A stretch of DNA of 64,000 nt, taken from NCBI GenBank assembly GCA_025454975.1, contig JALONK010000011.1, positions 16,639-80,638 of the forward strand. The letters run 5' to 3'. This document shows positions 9,683 through 18,768 of the stretch, one piece after another. The translations under genes were made by a program, and so were the position numbers. The stretch is from Bacteroidia bacterium (GTDB lineage: Bacteria > Bacteroidota > Bacteroidia > UKL13-3). Numbering within the stretch: the stretch's first letter is position 1; each line of letters opens with the position of its first letter. The notes below the pieces were generated by a model, which saw only the letters and a list, made by a program, of their open reading frames with translations, did no database searches and had not been told where the DNA came from.

Positions 9683-11209
9683 ATGAAATTATTGAAACCA
9701 TTTTTTTTAATATGTATAAGCTTATGCATTTTTAAGTTAAATGCTCAAACACCTTCCTTCATTTCCGATTCATTAGATGTATACATTACACGAGAAATGA
9801 ATCGTTGGCAAATTCCAGGTTTAGCAATTGCTATTGTTAAGGATGGTAAAGTGATTGTTGAAAAGGGTTATGGTGTAAAACAAATGCATGATAAAAGTCC
9901 GGTGGATGAATATACACTGTTTCAAATTGCCAGTAATTCAAAAGCATTTACAGGAACCGCAATAGCTTGGCTTCATCATGAACAGAAATTAAGTTTGGAA
10001 CATCAAGTTAAAAAGTATTTGCCAAATTTTAACTTGTATGATAGTGTTTCAGGTAGCCTATGCACCGTTCGTGATTTATTATGTCATCGTTTAGGGACCC
10101 AAACTTTTCAAGGTGATTTTCTCAATTGGGGAAGTAATCTTTCTCGTATGCAAATAGTAGAAGGATTAAAACGTACAAAACCTGTTTATCCATTTAGGTA
10201 TAAATATGGTTACAATAATGCGGCCTTTGTTACGGCAGGCGAAATTATTAAACAAGTTACTGATACAACATGGGACGATTTTCTTAGCACCAGATTGTTT
10301 ATGCCAATGGGAATGACAAGAACCGGTACACGTTTTCAGCAAATGTTAACTGATAAAAACGCTTGTAGCCCTCACACCATTTACAAAGGAAAACTACAAC
10401 CTATTCCTTTGTGTAATATCGAAAATATGAGCGCAAGTGCTGCAATTTTCTCATGTGTTGCCGATATGAAATATTGGTTGTTATTACAACTTCAAAATGG
10501 AAAGCACAATAACCTCCAACTTGTTCCCGAAAGCGTAATTCTTGAAACCAGAAAATCAAATATGATTGCAAATGATGTGAATAGCAAGGTGTTTAAATCA
10601 AAGCACTTTGTAACTTACGGATTAGGCTGGCAGTTATATGACTACCATGGTCGTCGAGTTATTGAGCACAGCGGGGGAGCAAATGGTTTTGTTACAAAAA
10701 CCGAGTTGATACCGGAAGAGCAACTGGGTGTTATTGTTTACACAAATACAGATCAAAACAGTTTATATGATGCTTTATGTAAGCAAATAATTGAAGCTTA
10801 TTTAAACATGCCTTATCGTAATTTAAGTGAGTTGTATTTCAATAATTCAAATGCACAACAACAGTATAAAATGAATCAATTGAAACTGTTGGAAGACTCA
10901 ATTAAATCAGCAAAACAAATGCCATTACCTGCATCTGAGTATTGTGGTAAATATAAAAATGAATTATATGGTGAGATAGAGATTAAATTAGAAAAGGGAA
11001 AACTTATCATTTACTTTTCTAATCATCCTCATAACAAAGGAAAACTTGAGTACATTGCCGAACAAAGATTTATGTGCTATTATACCGACATTACCTGTGG
11101 AATTGAAACTGCATCATTTGTGGTGAAAGAAAACAAAATTACTGGTGTTAAAATAAAAGTTGACGATTTTATAGATTATATAACCTACGATTTCGAAAAA
11201 ACAAATTGA
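9683..11209 (+). CDS. Secreted serine hydrolase of the class C beta-lactamase/PBP4* family
   Basis: A 508-residue protein with an N-terminal signal peptide (residues 1-22, ending KLNAQ) and a beta-lactamase-fold domain (about 25-380). Catalytic motifs are visible: SNSK at 84-87 (SxxK nucleophile), YNN at 177-179 (YxN) and HSG at 329-331 (KTG equivalent). The C-terminal 90 residues (about 420-505, from LPASEYCGKYKNE) form a lipocalin-like domain of the DUF3471 kind common on these enzymes. Members act as D-aminopeptidases, esterases or peptidoglycan-related hydrolases more often than true beta-lactamases, so the substrate is unknown. Probably periplasmic. hutI follows 2 bp after the stop, so the two are probably cotranscribed although no functional link is obvious. 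Confidence 0.9.
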   Translation: MKLLKPFFLICISLCIFKLNAQTPSFISDSLDVYITREMNRWQIPGLAIAIVKDGKVIVEKGYGVKQMHDKSPVDEYTLFQIASNSKAFTGTAIAWLHHEQKLSLEHQVKKYLPNFNLYDSVSGSLCTVRDLLCHRLGTQTFQGDFLNWGSNLSRMQIVEGLKRTKPVYPFRYKYGYNNAAFVTAGEIIKQVTDTTWDDFLSTRLFMPMGMTRTGTRFQQMLTDKNACSPHTIYKGKLQPIPLCNIENMSASAAIFSCVADMKYWLLLQLQNGKHNNLQLVPESVILETRKSNMIANDVNSKVFKSKHFVTYGLGWQLYDYHGRRVIEHSGGANGFVTKTELIPEEQLGVIVYTNTDQNSLYDALCKQIIEAYLNMPYRNLSELYFNNSNAQQQYKMNQLKLLEDSIKSAKQMPLPASEYCGKYKNELYGEIEIKLEKGKLIIYFSNHPHNKGKLEYIAEQRFMCYYTDITCGIETASFVVKENKITGVKIKVDDFIDYITYDFEKTN

Positions 11210-11211
11210 TC

Positions 11212-12459
11212 ATGCAACAAACATTAATACATAATATAAAAACCATATTTGGAATTATCCAAAACTCAAGCACGAAAATCAAACGAGGAGCAGAAATGGC
11301 TGTGCTGGAAAGTTTAGATAATGCGTGGATTCTTATAGAAAATGGTAACATAAAAGGCTTTGGAAGCGAAAACTCAAAACCTGAAATAAATAATCAGTGC
11401 AAGTTGATTGACGCAAATCAAGGTTACGTGATTCCTGCCTTTGTTGATTCTCACACACATATTGTATTTGCAAAAAGTAGGGAAGAAGAATTTGTGATGA
11501 GAATTAAAGGTAAATCTTATGAAGAAATTGCTGAAGCCGGCGGTGGGATATTAAATTCAGCCAAACGATTACAAGAAATGAGTGAAGATGAACTCTTCGC
11601 TCAAGCTATGCATAGATTAAATGAAGTTATTAAGTTTGGTACAGGAGCAATTGAAATAAAAAGCGGCTATGGTTTAACAGTAGACGATGAACTTAAAATG
11701 TTGCGTGTTATCAAACGAATCAGCAACGAGTCTCCAATAACTGTGAAGGCTACTTTTTTAGGTGCGCATGCATTTCCTACAAAATACAAACAAAACCGTC
11801 AAGGTTATATCAACGAAATAATTCATGTAATGTTGCCTCAAATAGCCGAACAACAATTGGCAACTTATATGGATGTTTTTTGTGACAAAGGTTTTTTTTC
11901 CGTTGAAGAAACTGAACAATTATTAATTGCGGCAAAACTATATGGATTAAAACCAAAAATTCATGGCAATGAGCTTGGTTATACCGGCGGTGTTCAAGTT
12001 GCAGTTAAACATCATGCCATAAGTGTTGATCATCTCGAATATACCGGCAACGAGGAAATTGAATGCTTATTAAATAGTGAAACGATTCCTGTTGCATTAC
12101 CAAACTGTTCGTTTTTTCTAGGTATTCCTTATGCTCCCCTTCGAAAAATGATTGATGCCGGTTTGCCGGTTTGTTTAGCATCTGATTATAATCCCGGTTC
12201 ATCTCCGAATGGGCGAATGGGTTTTGTGATTTCATTAGCTTGTACGCAAATGAAACTTACTCCTGAAGAGGCCATTAATGCTGCTACGATAAATGCAGCC
12301 GCAGCCCTCGAATTAAGCGATACTCATGGCAGTATAACTGTTGGTAAGGTGGGTAATGTTATCATTACTGAAGCAATGCCATCGTTAGCATATTTACCTT
12401 ATCGCTTTGGAAATAACACCATTGCTAAAGTGATTATTAATGGTAGCGAAATAAAATAA
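11212..12459 (+). CDS. hutI: Imidazolonepropionase (histidine degradation)
   Basis: A 415-residue amidohydrolase that opens 4-imidazolone-5-propionate to N-formimino-L-glutamate, the third step of histidine catabolism, in the cytoplasm. Metal-site motifs are in order: DSHTH near residue 78 (zinc histidines), KSGYG near 150, HGNE near 250, SVDHLE near 275 and ASDYNPGSSPN near 325. These are characteristic of HutI. The ATG at 11212 lies 2 bp after the hydrolase stop. An alternative TTG at 11206 would overlap that stop and add only two residues, so ATG is preferred. The other hut genes (hutH, hutU, formiminoglutamase) are not in the window. The last codons of this gene also supply the U-rich tract of the convergent terminator. 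Confidence 0.95.
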   Translation: MQQTLIHNIKTIFGIIQNSSTKIKRGAEMAVLESLDNAWILIENGNIKGFGSENSKPEINNQCKLIDANQGYVIPAFVDSHTHIVFAKSREEEFVMRIKGKSYEEIAEAGGGILNSAKRLQEMSEDELFAQAMHRLNEVIKFGTGAIEIKSGYGLTVDDELKMLRVIKRISNESPITVKATFLGAHAFPTKYKQNRQGYINEIIHVMLPQIAEQQLATYMDVFCDKGFFSVEETEQLLIAAKLYGLKPKIHGNELGYTGGVQVAVKHHAISVDHLEYTGNEEIECLLNSETIPVALPNCSFFLGIPYAPLRKMIDAGLPVCLASDYNPGSSPNGRMGFVISLACTQMKLTPEEAINAATINAAAALELSDTHGSITVGKVGNVIITEAMPSLAYLPYRFGNNTIAKVIINGSEIK

Positions 12460-12461
12460 AA

Positions 12462-12489
12462 AAGCGACTGTTTTAAAAAACAGCCGCTT
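12462..12489 (-). terminator. Rho-independent terminator for the PKD surface protein gene
   Basis: Arms 12462-12474 (AAGCGACTGTTTT) and 12477-12489 (AAAACAGCCGCTT) form a hairpin. The single non-Watson-Crick position is a G-U wobble when read on the minus strand but an A-C mismatch on the plus strand. On the minus strand it is followed by a T-rich tract (complement of 12449-12461), while the plus-strand side has no T run. It therefore works best for the minus-strand gene ending at 12519. Confidence 0.7.
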
Positions 12490-12518
12490 AGTGTATTGAT
12501 GGTTTAGGGGATAATTTC

Positions 12519-15500
12519 TTATTCAATTAAAACTTTACGAGTTCCAATAACTGTGTTCTGTTGTTCAACACTTACAAAATATACTCCTGATTGTTGTATA
12601 GATTGCTGCATGTTAACAGGAATAACATTAATTCCATTTATGGTCGTGCTCATTTGAGTATATACAACCCTTCCAAGAATATCTAATACTTTTATGGTAA
12701 TCTCGGATGATTTTTTAGTTGTAAACGAAAGCTCAAAACGACCATTGTTTGGATTTGGTAAAAGCATAATTCCATTCGGATTTAAATCAACCGTTTTTGA
12801 TAATGCAGTTGATTGAGGAATAAATGCTACGTTTCCTACCGCAACTTCCATATTTTCCGGTGCTGTTGGTCCTTGATATCCTCTCGAGAACATGATCATT
12901 CTGATGTCATTTGGAACGAATGCAGCTTCAATAGAATCTGATTTGAAATCTGTGAACGGTATCGTATAAACCATACCTGCCGAACTTAAGTCAACCGTGA
13001 TATAATATTGCTGTCTCCATCTGCTTATACTATCTTTCGGTAAGGTAACCATTAACTTTCCATTACCCCTTGCATAAAATGTAACATGAGAATAACTTCT
13101 TAAATCAGCTAATGTATTACCTTGACGTATACCTTTGAACAGCATCACATAATCGTCACTAATTGCAGATACTGACGCATAACGATAAACAGAAAGTTCG
13201 TTAGTTCGATAAACCCTGCTTGGTTCGTTTGAAGTGGTGTAATTTGTAACCAAGGTATAGTTTCTGTCATAATCTAATCCCCAATTTCCATCTGCTAAGT
13301 AAACCACATCTTGAGTTTTTGCTCCTTCTAGCATGTTAATGCTGTATTCGTAGCCATCATTCACCACAATCTCAACTTCCTTATCTGCTGTATTTTCAAT
13401 TGTAACTGTTTGACTGCGCTGCAATAAATTTGCTTGCTCATGTAAACGTTCTTCAATTGCCATTTCTGTTGTTATGGTAGAGCCTGTATTTCTAAAATGC
13501 AATACTAATTTACCTCCGCGACGATATCCTTTAGTAACATATAACTGAGGAATGGTTACTGTATTTAACTGTGTAACGGGTTGGTTTACTTCAACCCTTT
13601 CAATAATATCACTCACCAACTTGTTTGTATAAGCAGGCTCTGTTGCCCAAACCTGAAAATTATATAATGAATCATCTTCCATCATTTCAGCCAGCAACCA
13701 ATTGGTTTGTAAATTATAACCGGCCCGATTCAGGTTTGAACTAATAACGAATGATGTTCCAAATTCAAGATTCCCATTTTCCTGCTTTAATACATATCTG
13801 ATAAATTTATAACCTCTAATGGTTACACTGTCTATTTGTATTAATTCACCTCCGCGTAAACGGTCGCAAATATATTTTGTATGGCTGTATGCCTTGTTCT
13901 TTGTTTTTATGCCTAATACAACAGCCTTAGCTTTATTATTTCTGGTATAGTCTACAGATAATACTTCTAGTGCAGAGGTAATATTTACCAAGTCAGTAGG
14001 TGAGGTTATTCTTGTTACATCACCTTGCTCTAGTGTTACCGGAAACATGTCTTGTAACGTGAGTACCCCTGTTTTATTTAAGTTACCCATATCATGTTGC
14101 ACAAAAACCGGCGTTGATGAATAATCAATAGGTTTGTTCAAGCTGTTTTTTATTCTATTAAACTCTCTTAAACCAACTAAACCTCCTAAACTTTCACTTT
14201 CAATGCCTCCACCGTTTCCTGATCCACAACTGTCGGAGGTTACTACTACCCAAGTTACAGCGGTATCTACGCAACCTTGAGGATTCGTAACTATTTGGCA
14301 AACAAAATAAGGACCTGCTGCTTGATACGTTTTAGTTGTATTCACTGTGGTTCCATACGTACTGCCATCACCATACCTCCATTCGTAACTATAATTTTGT
14401 ACTGGAGTTGTAGTAGTAAAAATGAAAAGATTGTTTTGCAGTGATTGCATGCTATCATTTACGGTAAATCCAATAGTAGGGCGAGGAGCTACGGTTACTG
14501 TTTGTGTTGTGCTATCCATTCCACCTAAAGTGTTTACTCTATGTTTAACTGTGTAAGTGCCTATGTGGTTATATATTTTCACAGGATTTGATACAGTTGA
14601 GGTTGTACCATCTCCGAAGTCCCAAAAATATGTTATCGGAGCTGTACCCGTAGCTGTTGATGTAAATTGAAACCTATTATCATTTATGCATTGTGTACTT
14701 TTATTTGTGGTGAAAGTGGCACTGGCCGGAGCCGCACATCCCGGAACGCTTGGCGAAAATACTGCGTAATGCACCTCACCCCCCGAATGAAAAAATGATT
14801 GAGCAATAACTTGTCCTTCAATATTGGATTGATTTACTGTTTTTGTTACATCAGCAAATGGCGCAAATAGCGTTCCTTCTACTGTGCTGTTGCCTGCTAT
14901 ATTTAAGATTGTTGTGTTGTAGAAATTATAAATAATAAATGGACATTGTGAAAAACCTATTCCTGCTTGATTCCAAACATTCCAAGTAAAATTGCCGGGT
15001 GCATTTACATTAATTACTAATATTCTGTTAGCATTAGGATGTTGGTTGTAAGTTAATACTTGCACCCTGTTCATTTCAGCCCCATTTATGTTTAACACAT
15101 TTATACCGTTGTTCAAATTAATTTTAACTTGGTTTGGTAAGTTGTTATTAGATATGGGTTGACCATTAGGAGTAGTTAATTGTGCATTGTTATTGCAAAC
15201 ACTCATTCGTAATGAGTTTGTTTTTAAAATGGTGAATGCCTGACTAAATGAAATTAATCCGGATTGAAATACAGGATTATTGGTAGCACTTACACCAAGA
15301 TTAACAGCATTCGCCTGTAGCTGAATGTGAGGATTGCTGTTATAATTTGAGCCGTTTGTTACCCTTATAGGTGATGCAGCTCCATTTAAATCTCGGTACC
15401 ATACCCTTGACCCAGTGCTGTCACCAATTTTTATATAACTGTTTTGATTTAATTGAAGAGTGCCGGCTGAAAAATAATTAACCTTACCACCTACTAATAA

Positions 15501-15749
15501 ACCAATCCTAACATTGCCCGACATAAAATTACCTGCATTATTTGTTGCTACTTGATATGAGCCATTAAGTATTAAATCACGGCCAATAGCAACCGGACCT
15601 TCTGTTTCATTCGTTGATAAGCGTGCATCTTTCTCAACAAATACGTTAAATCCTAACGCAGGGGCGGTCGGACTTTGAGAATATCCTTTAAAAGCAAGGG
15701 CAAGAAACAAAACAATAATGCAAACCCTTGGGGTAAGGTATGTTTTCAT
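12519..15749 (-). CDS. T9SS-sorted surface protein with choice-of-anchor A and PKD domains
   Basis: A 1076-residue secreted protein with a signal peptide at 1-25 (ending FKGYSQS). A choice-of-anchor A-type domain follows (about 30-335, beginning ALGFNVFVEKDARL and including EGPVAIGRDL). Two PKD domains come next (about 345-420 with YFWDFGDGTTS, and 425-505 with YEWRYGDGST). A 480-residue region with no family recognised by eye follows, and the end is a type IX secretion C-terminal sorting domain (about 997-1076, LLPNPNNGRFELSF ... GVYFVSVE). Such proteins are exported by SprA-type T9SS and anchored or released at the surface, and PKD domains usually mediate carbohydrate or protein contacts. 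The gene has its own intergenic leader (111 bp to the next gene) and a good terminator, so it is probably monocistronic. Confidence 0.88.
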   Translation of the reverse strand: MKTYLTPRVCIIVLFLALAFKGYSQSPTAPALGFNVFVEKDARLSTNETEGPVAIGRDLILNGSYQVATNNAGNFMSGNVRIGLLVGGKVNYFSAGTLQLNQNSYIKIGDSTGSRVWYRDLNGAASPIRVTNGSNYNSNPHIQLQANAVNLGVSATNNPVFQSGLISFSQAFTILKTNSLRMSVCNNNAQLTTPNGQPISNNNLPNQVKINLNNGINVLNINGAEMNRVQVLTYNQHPNANRILVINVNAPGNFTWNVWNQAGIGFSQCPFIIYNFYNTTILNIAGNSTVEGTLFAPFADVTKTVNQSNIEGQVIAQSFFHSGGEVHYAVFSPSVPGCAAPASATFTTNKSTQCINDNRFQFTSTATGTAPITYFWDFGDGTTSTVSNPVKIYNHIGTYTVKHRVNTLGGMDSTTQTVTVAPRPTIGFTVNDSMQSLQNNLFIFTTTTPVQNYSYEWRYGDGSTYGTTVNTTKTYQAAGPYFVCQIVTNPQGCVDTAVTWVVVTSDSCGSGNGGGIESESLGGLVGLREFNRIKNSLNKPIDYSSTPVFVQHDMGNLNKTGVLTLQDMFPVTLEQGDVTRITSPTDLVNITSALEVLSVDYTRNNKAKAVVLGIKTKNKAYSHTKYICDRLRGGELIQIDSVTIRGYKFIRYVLKQENGNLEFGTSFVISSNLNRAGYNLQTNWLLAEMMEDDSLYNFQVWATEPAYTNKLVSDIIERVEVNQPVTQLNTVTIPQLYVTKGYRRGGKLVLHFRNTGSTITTEMAIEERLHEQANLLQRSQTVTIENTADKEVEIVVNDGYEYSINMLEGAKTQDVVYLADGNWGLDYDRNYTLVTNYTTSNEPSRVYRTNELSVYRYASVSAISDDYVMLFKGIRQGNTLADLRSYSHVTFYARGNGKLMVTLPKDSISRWRQQYYITVDLSSAGMVYTIPFTDFKSDSIEAAFVPNDIRMIMFSRGYQGPTAPENMEVAVGNVAFIPQSTALSKTVDLNPNGIMLLPNPNNGRFELSFTTKKSSEITIKVLDILGRVVYTQMSTTINGINVIPVNMQQSIQQSGVYFVSVEQQNTVIGTRKVLIE

Positions 15750-15860
15750 AAGTTAAAAAATTTAAGGAAAATAAAGTTTTGTTTATAATCAAGCCATCAA
15801 ATATGATAATCAATAAGTTTACAGTTTAAAATGCTGTATAGATGGTTTAAAACGCTAAAC

Positions 15861-16946
15861 TTATTTCGTTTTTATCATACAACTTACCAGTTTATGGTCG
15901 CTGAAATCAAAAGCCTTAGCATAGTAATTATAGAATTCAAATTGTTGATGCCCAAAAATATAATCTATCCTAAAACTTGGCATTCGTCCAACATAGGTTC
16001 TTCCTAATCCACTTCCTGCCTCTATAAATGCATCCTTCATTTCACCCTTTATTGTTCGATAGGCATATGAAAGCGGTGAATCGTTGAAATCACCACAAAC
16101 AATTATTTTATATGGACATTGAGCGATGAAGTCAGAAATGCTATCTGTTTGTTTGGCACGCAACAGGTAGGCATATTTCATTTTTGAAATGATGTTTTTG
16201 TAAACATCAACCTCCTCAGGATTTTGGTTTACCTTTAATTGTTCAACAGCTTGGTAATCTCTTTTTTCAAATTTAATAGATTGTAAATGGGTGTTGATAA
16301 CCCTTATGGTGTCACCGTCAAATAATATATCTGCAAAAATGGTGTAATTATAGCTTTCCGGATTTTTTTCAATAACGCCTTTGTTAATGATGGGATACTT
16401 GCTCAAAATTCCCATATTATCACAATACCATTTGTCGCCCTTCACTTTAATATTCGCTTTATGAAAAGATATAAATTTTTTCTTGAAGGATTGATGAAGA
16501 GTGCTATTCTTATCATCTGTATTCACAAACATTTCTTGCATACAAATAACATCAGCATCCAGCTTATTTAACTTTTCGGCAAATAGTTCCTCCTCTTGAG
16601 ATGCTACATTATCCATAATGCCAAAGTAACGTGCATTAAAGCTTATAACTGACAAGGAATGTGGCTTTCTTTCCGGCGATTTTTTTGCGTTTAATTGAAC
16701 AAATTCGGTGATGTGCGACCATCCAATTACAATAGCTGCCAATGAAAACAAAAAGCGCATATTAAAAAAGGCCAACCAGTAAATTATAAATATAAAATTG
16801 ATGATAAGCAGTAATGGAAAAGTAAGCCCTAAGAATGCAAATGGCCAAAACAAATCCGGGCTGATAAATGGAGCTAAATATGAAGCCAATAAGGCTAAAA
16901 TAAATATACTGTTGATTAAAAAAACAATTCGGTTTACAATAAACAT
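15861..16946 (-). CDS. Membrane-anchored endonuclease/exonuclease/phosphatase-family hydrolase
   Basis: A 361-residue protein with three N-terminal membrane segments (about 5-25, 32-60, 62-78) followed by a complete EEP (DNase I/Mg-dependent phosphodiesterase) domain. Hallmarks in order are SFNARYFG with N104, CMQEMF with E138, the NTHLQS histidine, CGDFNDSP (catalytic Asp/Asn) and the terminal SDHKLV Asp-His pair. The catalytic set looks intact. Domain placement relative to the membrane suggests a periplasmic active site. Substrate (nucleic acid, phosphoinositide-like or other phosphodiester) is not deducible. It is the third gene of an apparent operon behind two rhomboid proteases, only 2 bp after the upstream stop, an arrangement that recurs in Bacteroidota. 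Confidence 0.85.
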   Translation of the reverse strand: MFIVNRIVFLINSIFILALLASYLAPFISPDLFWPFAFLGLTFPLLLIINFIFIIYWLAFFNMRFLFSLAAIVIGWSHITEFVQLNAKKSPERKPHSLSVISFNARYFGIMDNVASQEEELFAEKLNKLDADVICMQEMFVNTDDKNSTLHQSFKKKFISFHKANIKVKGDKWYCDNMGILSKYPIINKGVIEKNPESYNYTIFADILFDGDTIRVINTHLQSIKFEKRDYQAVEQLKVNQNPEEVDVYKNIISKMKYAYLLRAKQTDSISDFIAQCPYKIIVCGDFNDSPLSYAYRTIKGEMKDAFIEAGSGLGRTYVGRMPSFRIDYIFGHQQFEFYNYYAKAFDFSDHKLVSCMIKTK

Positions 16947-16948
16947 GG

Positions 16949-17812
16949 CTAGTCTTTACTTGCTTTAAACAAGATGTTTTTTTCTTTTACGGTTAAACTA
17001 TCATATCCTGATTGGGTAATTTTATCTAGGATTTTATTTATTTCTTCTTCGCTAGGTTTGTTTGTTGTATTCGAGCTTCCACTACCTTTATGTATTACTT
17101 TTAAGTTACTTTTTTTACTGAACATGGATGTTAGCTTAGTAAATTGCGGATTTATATTAATATTTTTATATAACGATCTGATGTAAAATAAACCAAACAT
17201 TCCACCTGCAATATGAGCAATATGCCCGCCACTATTTCCTGTTGGGATAGAAATAAGATCAATTATAATAATAACTAATGCCAACCATTTTAGCTTAACA
17301 TTTCCTATTAATAATAATTGTATTTCATAATTAGGTAATAAAGTAGCAGTAGCAACAATAACACTTAAAACACCAGCAGAAGCACCAACAGCGCTAGATG
17401 TTAGCCGAATGGTTTCAAAAACAGGAAATATATTGTAGGATAACATATAAAATAATCCACCAAAAATACCTCCCAGCACATAAGCATAAATAACGCGTTT
17501 GCTTCCTAAATATTCATGTAAAATATTGCCAATCCAATAAAACCATAACATGTTAAATAGCAAATGAAAGAATCCACTATGCATAAACATGTATGTAATA
17601 ATACTCCACGGTTTAGTGATAAAAACCTTTAATGTTGCCGGTAGCGTAAACCAATAACTTATTTGGTCGGCAATATTCGTGATATTTAATAAAAATGAAA
17701 CAACACCAAGTAATGCAAAAAACAAATACACTAATACATTTATACCAATAATTTTATTTACTGCATTACTGCTGTACAAATAGTTTTGCTTAAATTCTTG
17801 AAATAGGTTCAT
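16949..17812 (-). CDS. Rhomboid intramembrane serine protease (second of a pair)
   Basis: A 287-residue polytopic protein with the rhomboid core: HSGFFHLLFN (H78/H83/N87, oxyanion side), GASAG with nucleophile S145, and GGHIAHIAGG with H200 as the general base. It cleaves transmembrane substrates within the inner membrane. A cytoplasmic, Lys/Ser/Thr-rich tail of about 70 residues (from about 215) follows the last helix and is absent from the upstream paralogue. The start ATG is 13 bp after the upstream rhomboid stop and the EEP-family gene begins 2 bp after its end, so the three are almost certainly cotranscribed. Substrate unknown. Confidence 0.9.
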   Translation of the reverse strand: MNLFQEFKQNYLYSSNAVNKIIGINVLVYLFFALLGVVSFLLNITNIADQISYWFTLPATLKVFITKPWSIITYMFMHSGFFHLLFNMLWFYWIGNILHEYLGSKRVIYAYVLGGIFGGLFYMLSYNIFPVFETIRLTSSAVGASAGVLSVIVATATLLPNYEIQLLLIGNVKLKWLALVIIIIDLISIPTGNSGGHIAHIAGGMFGLFYIRSLYKNININPQFTKLTSMFSKKSNLKVIHKGSGSSNTTNKPSEEEINKILDKITQSGYDSLTVKEKNILFKASKD

Positions 17813-17825
17813 ATGTAAATAATAT

Positions 17826-18659
17826 TTAATAAAACGTATTTCTATTTGTTTTATTCCAAAATTTAATCAGAAAAAAACCAAACAACATTCCGCCAAGATG
17901 TGCAAAGTGGGCTACATTATCAGCCGGGTTATTTGAAACACCCAAATATAATTCAATTGCCCCGTATAATAATACAAAGTACTTGGCCTTAATGGGGAAT
18001 GGAATAAACAATAAGAACAACACGGTATTTGGAAATAACATACCGAATCCTAATAATAAACCAAATACGGCACCGCTGGCACCAACTGTTGGTTGGTTCA
18101 TTTTCCCCTGCAAGATGGCTTCGGCTATTTCTATACTGTAACGTATAAAATTAAAATTACTTTGGTCCTGACTCCATGCTTTCAAAAATTGGCCGAACTG
18201 CTCATTGTTAATCAACCTCGAGTCAATAGATTGAATAGAATTAAAAGTCTGAAAACTTGGCTGAGATATGTAACTATTTATTACCTCTTTTATTTGCATG
18301 ATTTCATAGGCATTAAAGCCAATATGTATTGCTGCCGCTCCTAAGCCCGTGGTAAAATAAAATATAAAAAAGCGTTTAGGGCCCCAATAATTTTCTAATA
18401 CACTACCAAACATCCATAAGCTGAACATATTAAAAATTAAATGTGTCCATCCGGCATGCATAAACAAGTGCGTAATTAGTTGATAGGGTCTGAAATAACT
18501 TGATTCAGGATAGAACAAGGCTAATTTTTCGGTAAGTGAAATGCCGAACCTATCATTTAAAACCAAGGTTATAAAGAACAATAAACCATTGATGATGATT
18601 ATATTTTTCACAACCGGAGGAAGTATATTAAAGCCAACGGGCCTGAATTGATTTTGCAT
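17826..18659 (-). CDS. Rhomboid intramembrane serine protease (first of a pair)
   Basis: A 277-residue rhomboid protease. Visible motifs are HAGWTHLIFN (about 68-77), GASGAVFG with catalytic S195 and AHFAHLGG with H254. An approximately 70-residue insertion rich in polar residues (about 120-190) sits between early helices and the serine helix, probably forming a soluble loop not present in the neighbouring paralogue. It heads the rhomboid-rhomboid-EEP operon. The two proteases differ in loop and tail, which argues for divergent substrates rather than simple redundancy. Confidence 0.9.
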   Translation of the reverse strand: MQNQFRPVGFNILPPVVKNIIIINGLLFFITLVLNDRFGISLTEKLALFYPESSYFRPYQLITHLFMHAGWTHLIFNMFSLWMFGSVLENYWGPKRFFIFYFTTGLGAAAIHIGFNAYEIMQIKEVINSYISQPSFQTFNSIQSIDSRLINNEQFGQFLKAWSQDQSNFNFIRYSIEIAEAILQGKMNQPTVGASGAVFGLLLGFGMLFPNTVLFLLFIPFPIKAKYFVLLYGAIELYLGVSNNPADNVAHFAHLGGMLFGFFLIKFWNKTNRNTFY

Positions 18660-18711
18660 ACCTTAATTTAACAAAAAACGAACCTATTTGATTACAAACT
18701 TTTGAAAATAA

Positions 18712-18744
18712 AAAACATCTGTCAAGTGAACCGACAGATGTTTT
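18712..18744 (-). terminator. Rho-independent terminator of rpoD
   Basis: Perfect 12-bp arms (AAAACATCTGTC at 18712-18723 and GACAGATGTTTT at 18733-18744) with a 9-base loop. Read on the minus strand they are followed by a T-rich stretch. It lies 25 bp beyond the rpoD stop codon and separates rpoD from the rhomboid operon. Confidence 0.85.
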
Positions 18745-18768
18745 AAATGCAGACATAACGACCGCAGT

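Noticed and set aside
9683..11209. Annotation as an antibiotic-resistance class C beta-lactamase
   Set aside because: Motifs are those of the broader serine hydrolase family with a DUF3471-like C-terminus; resistance function is not supported.
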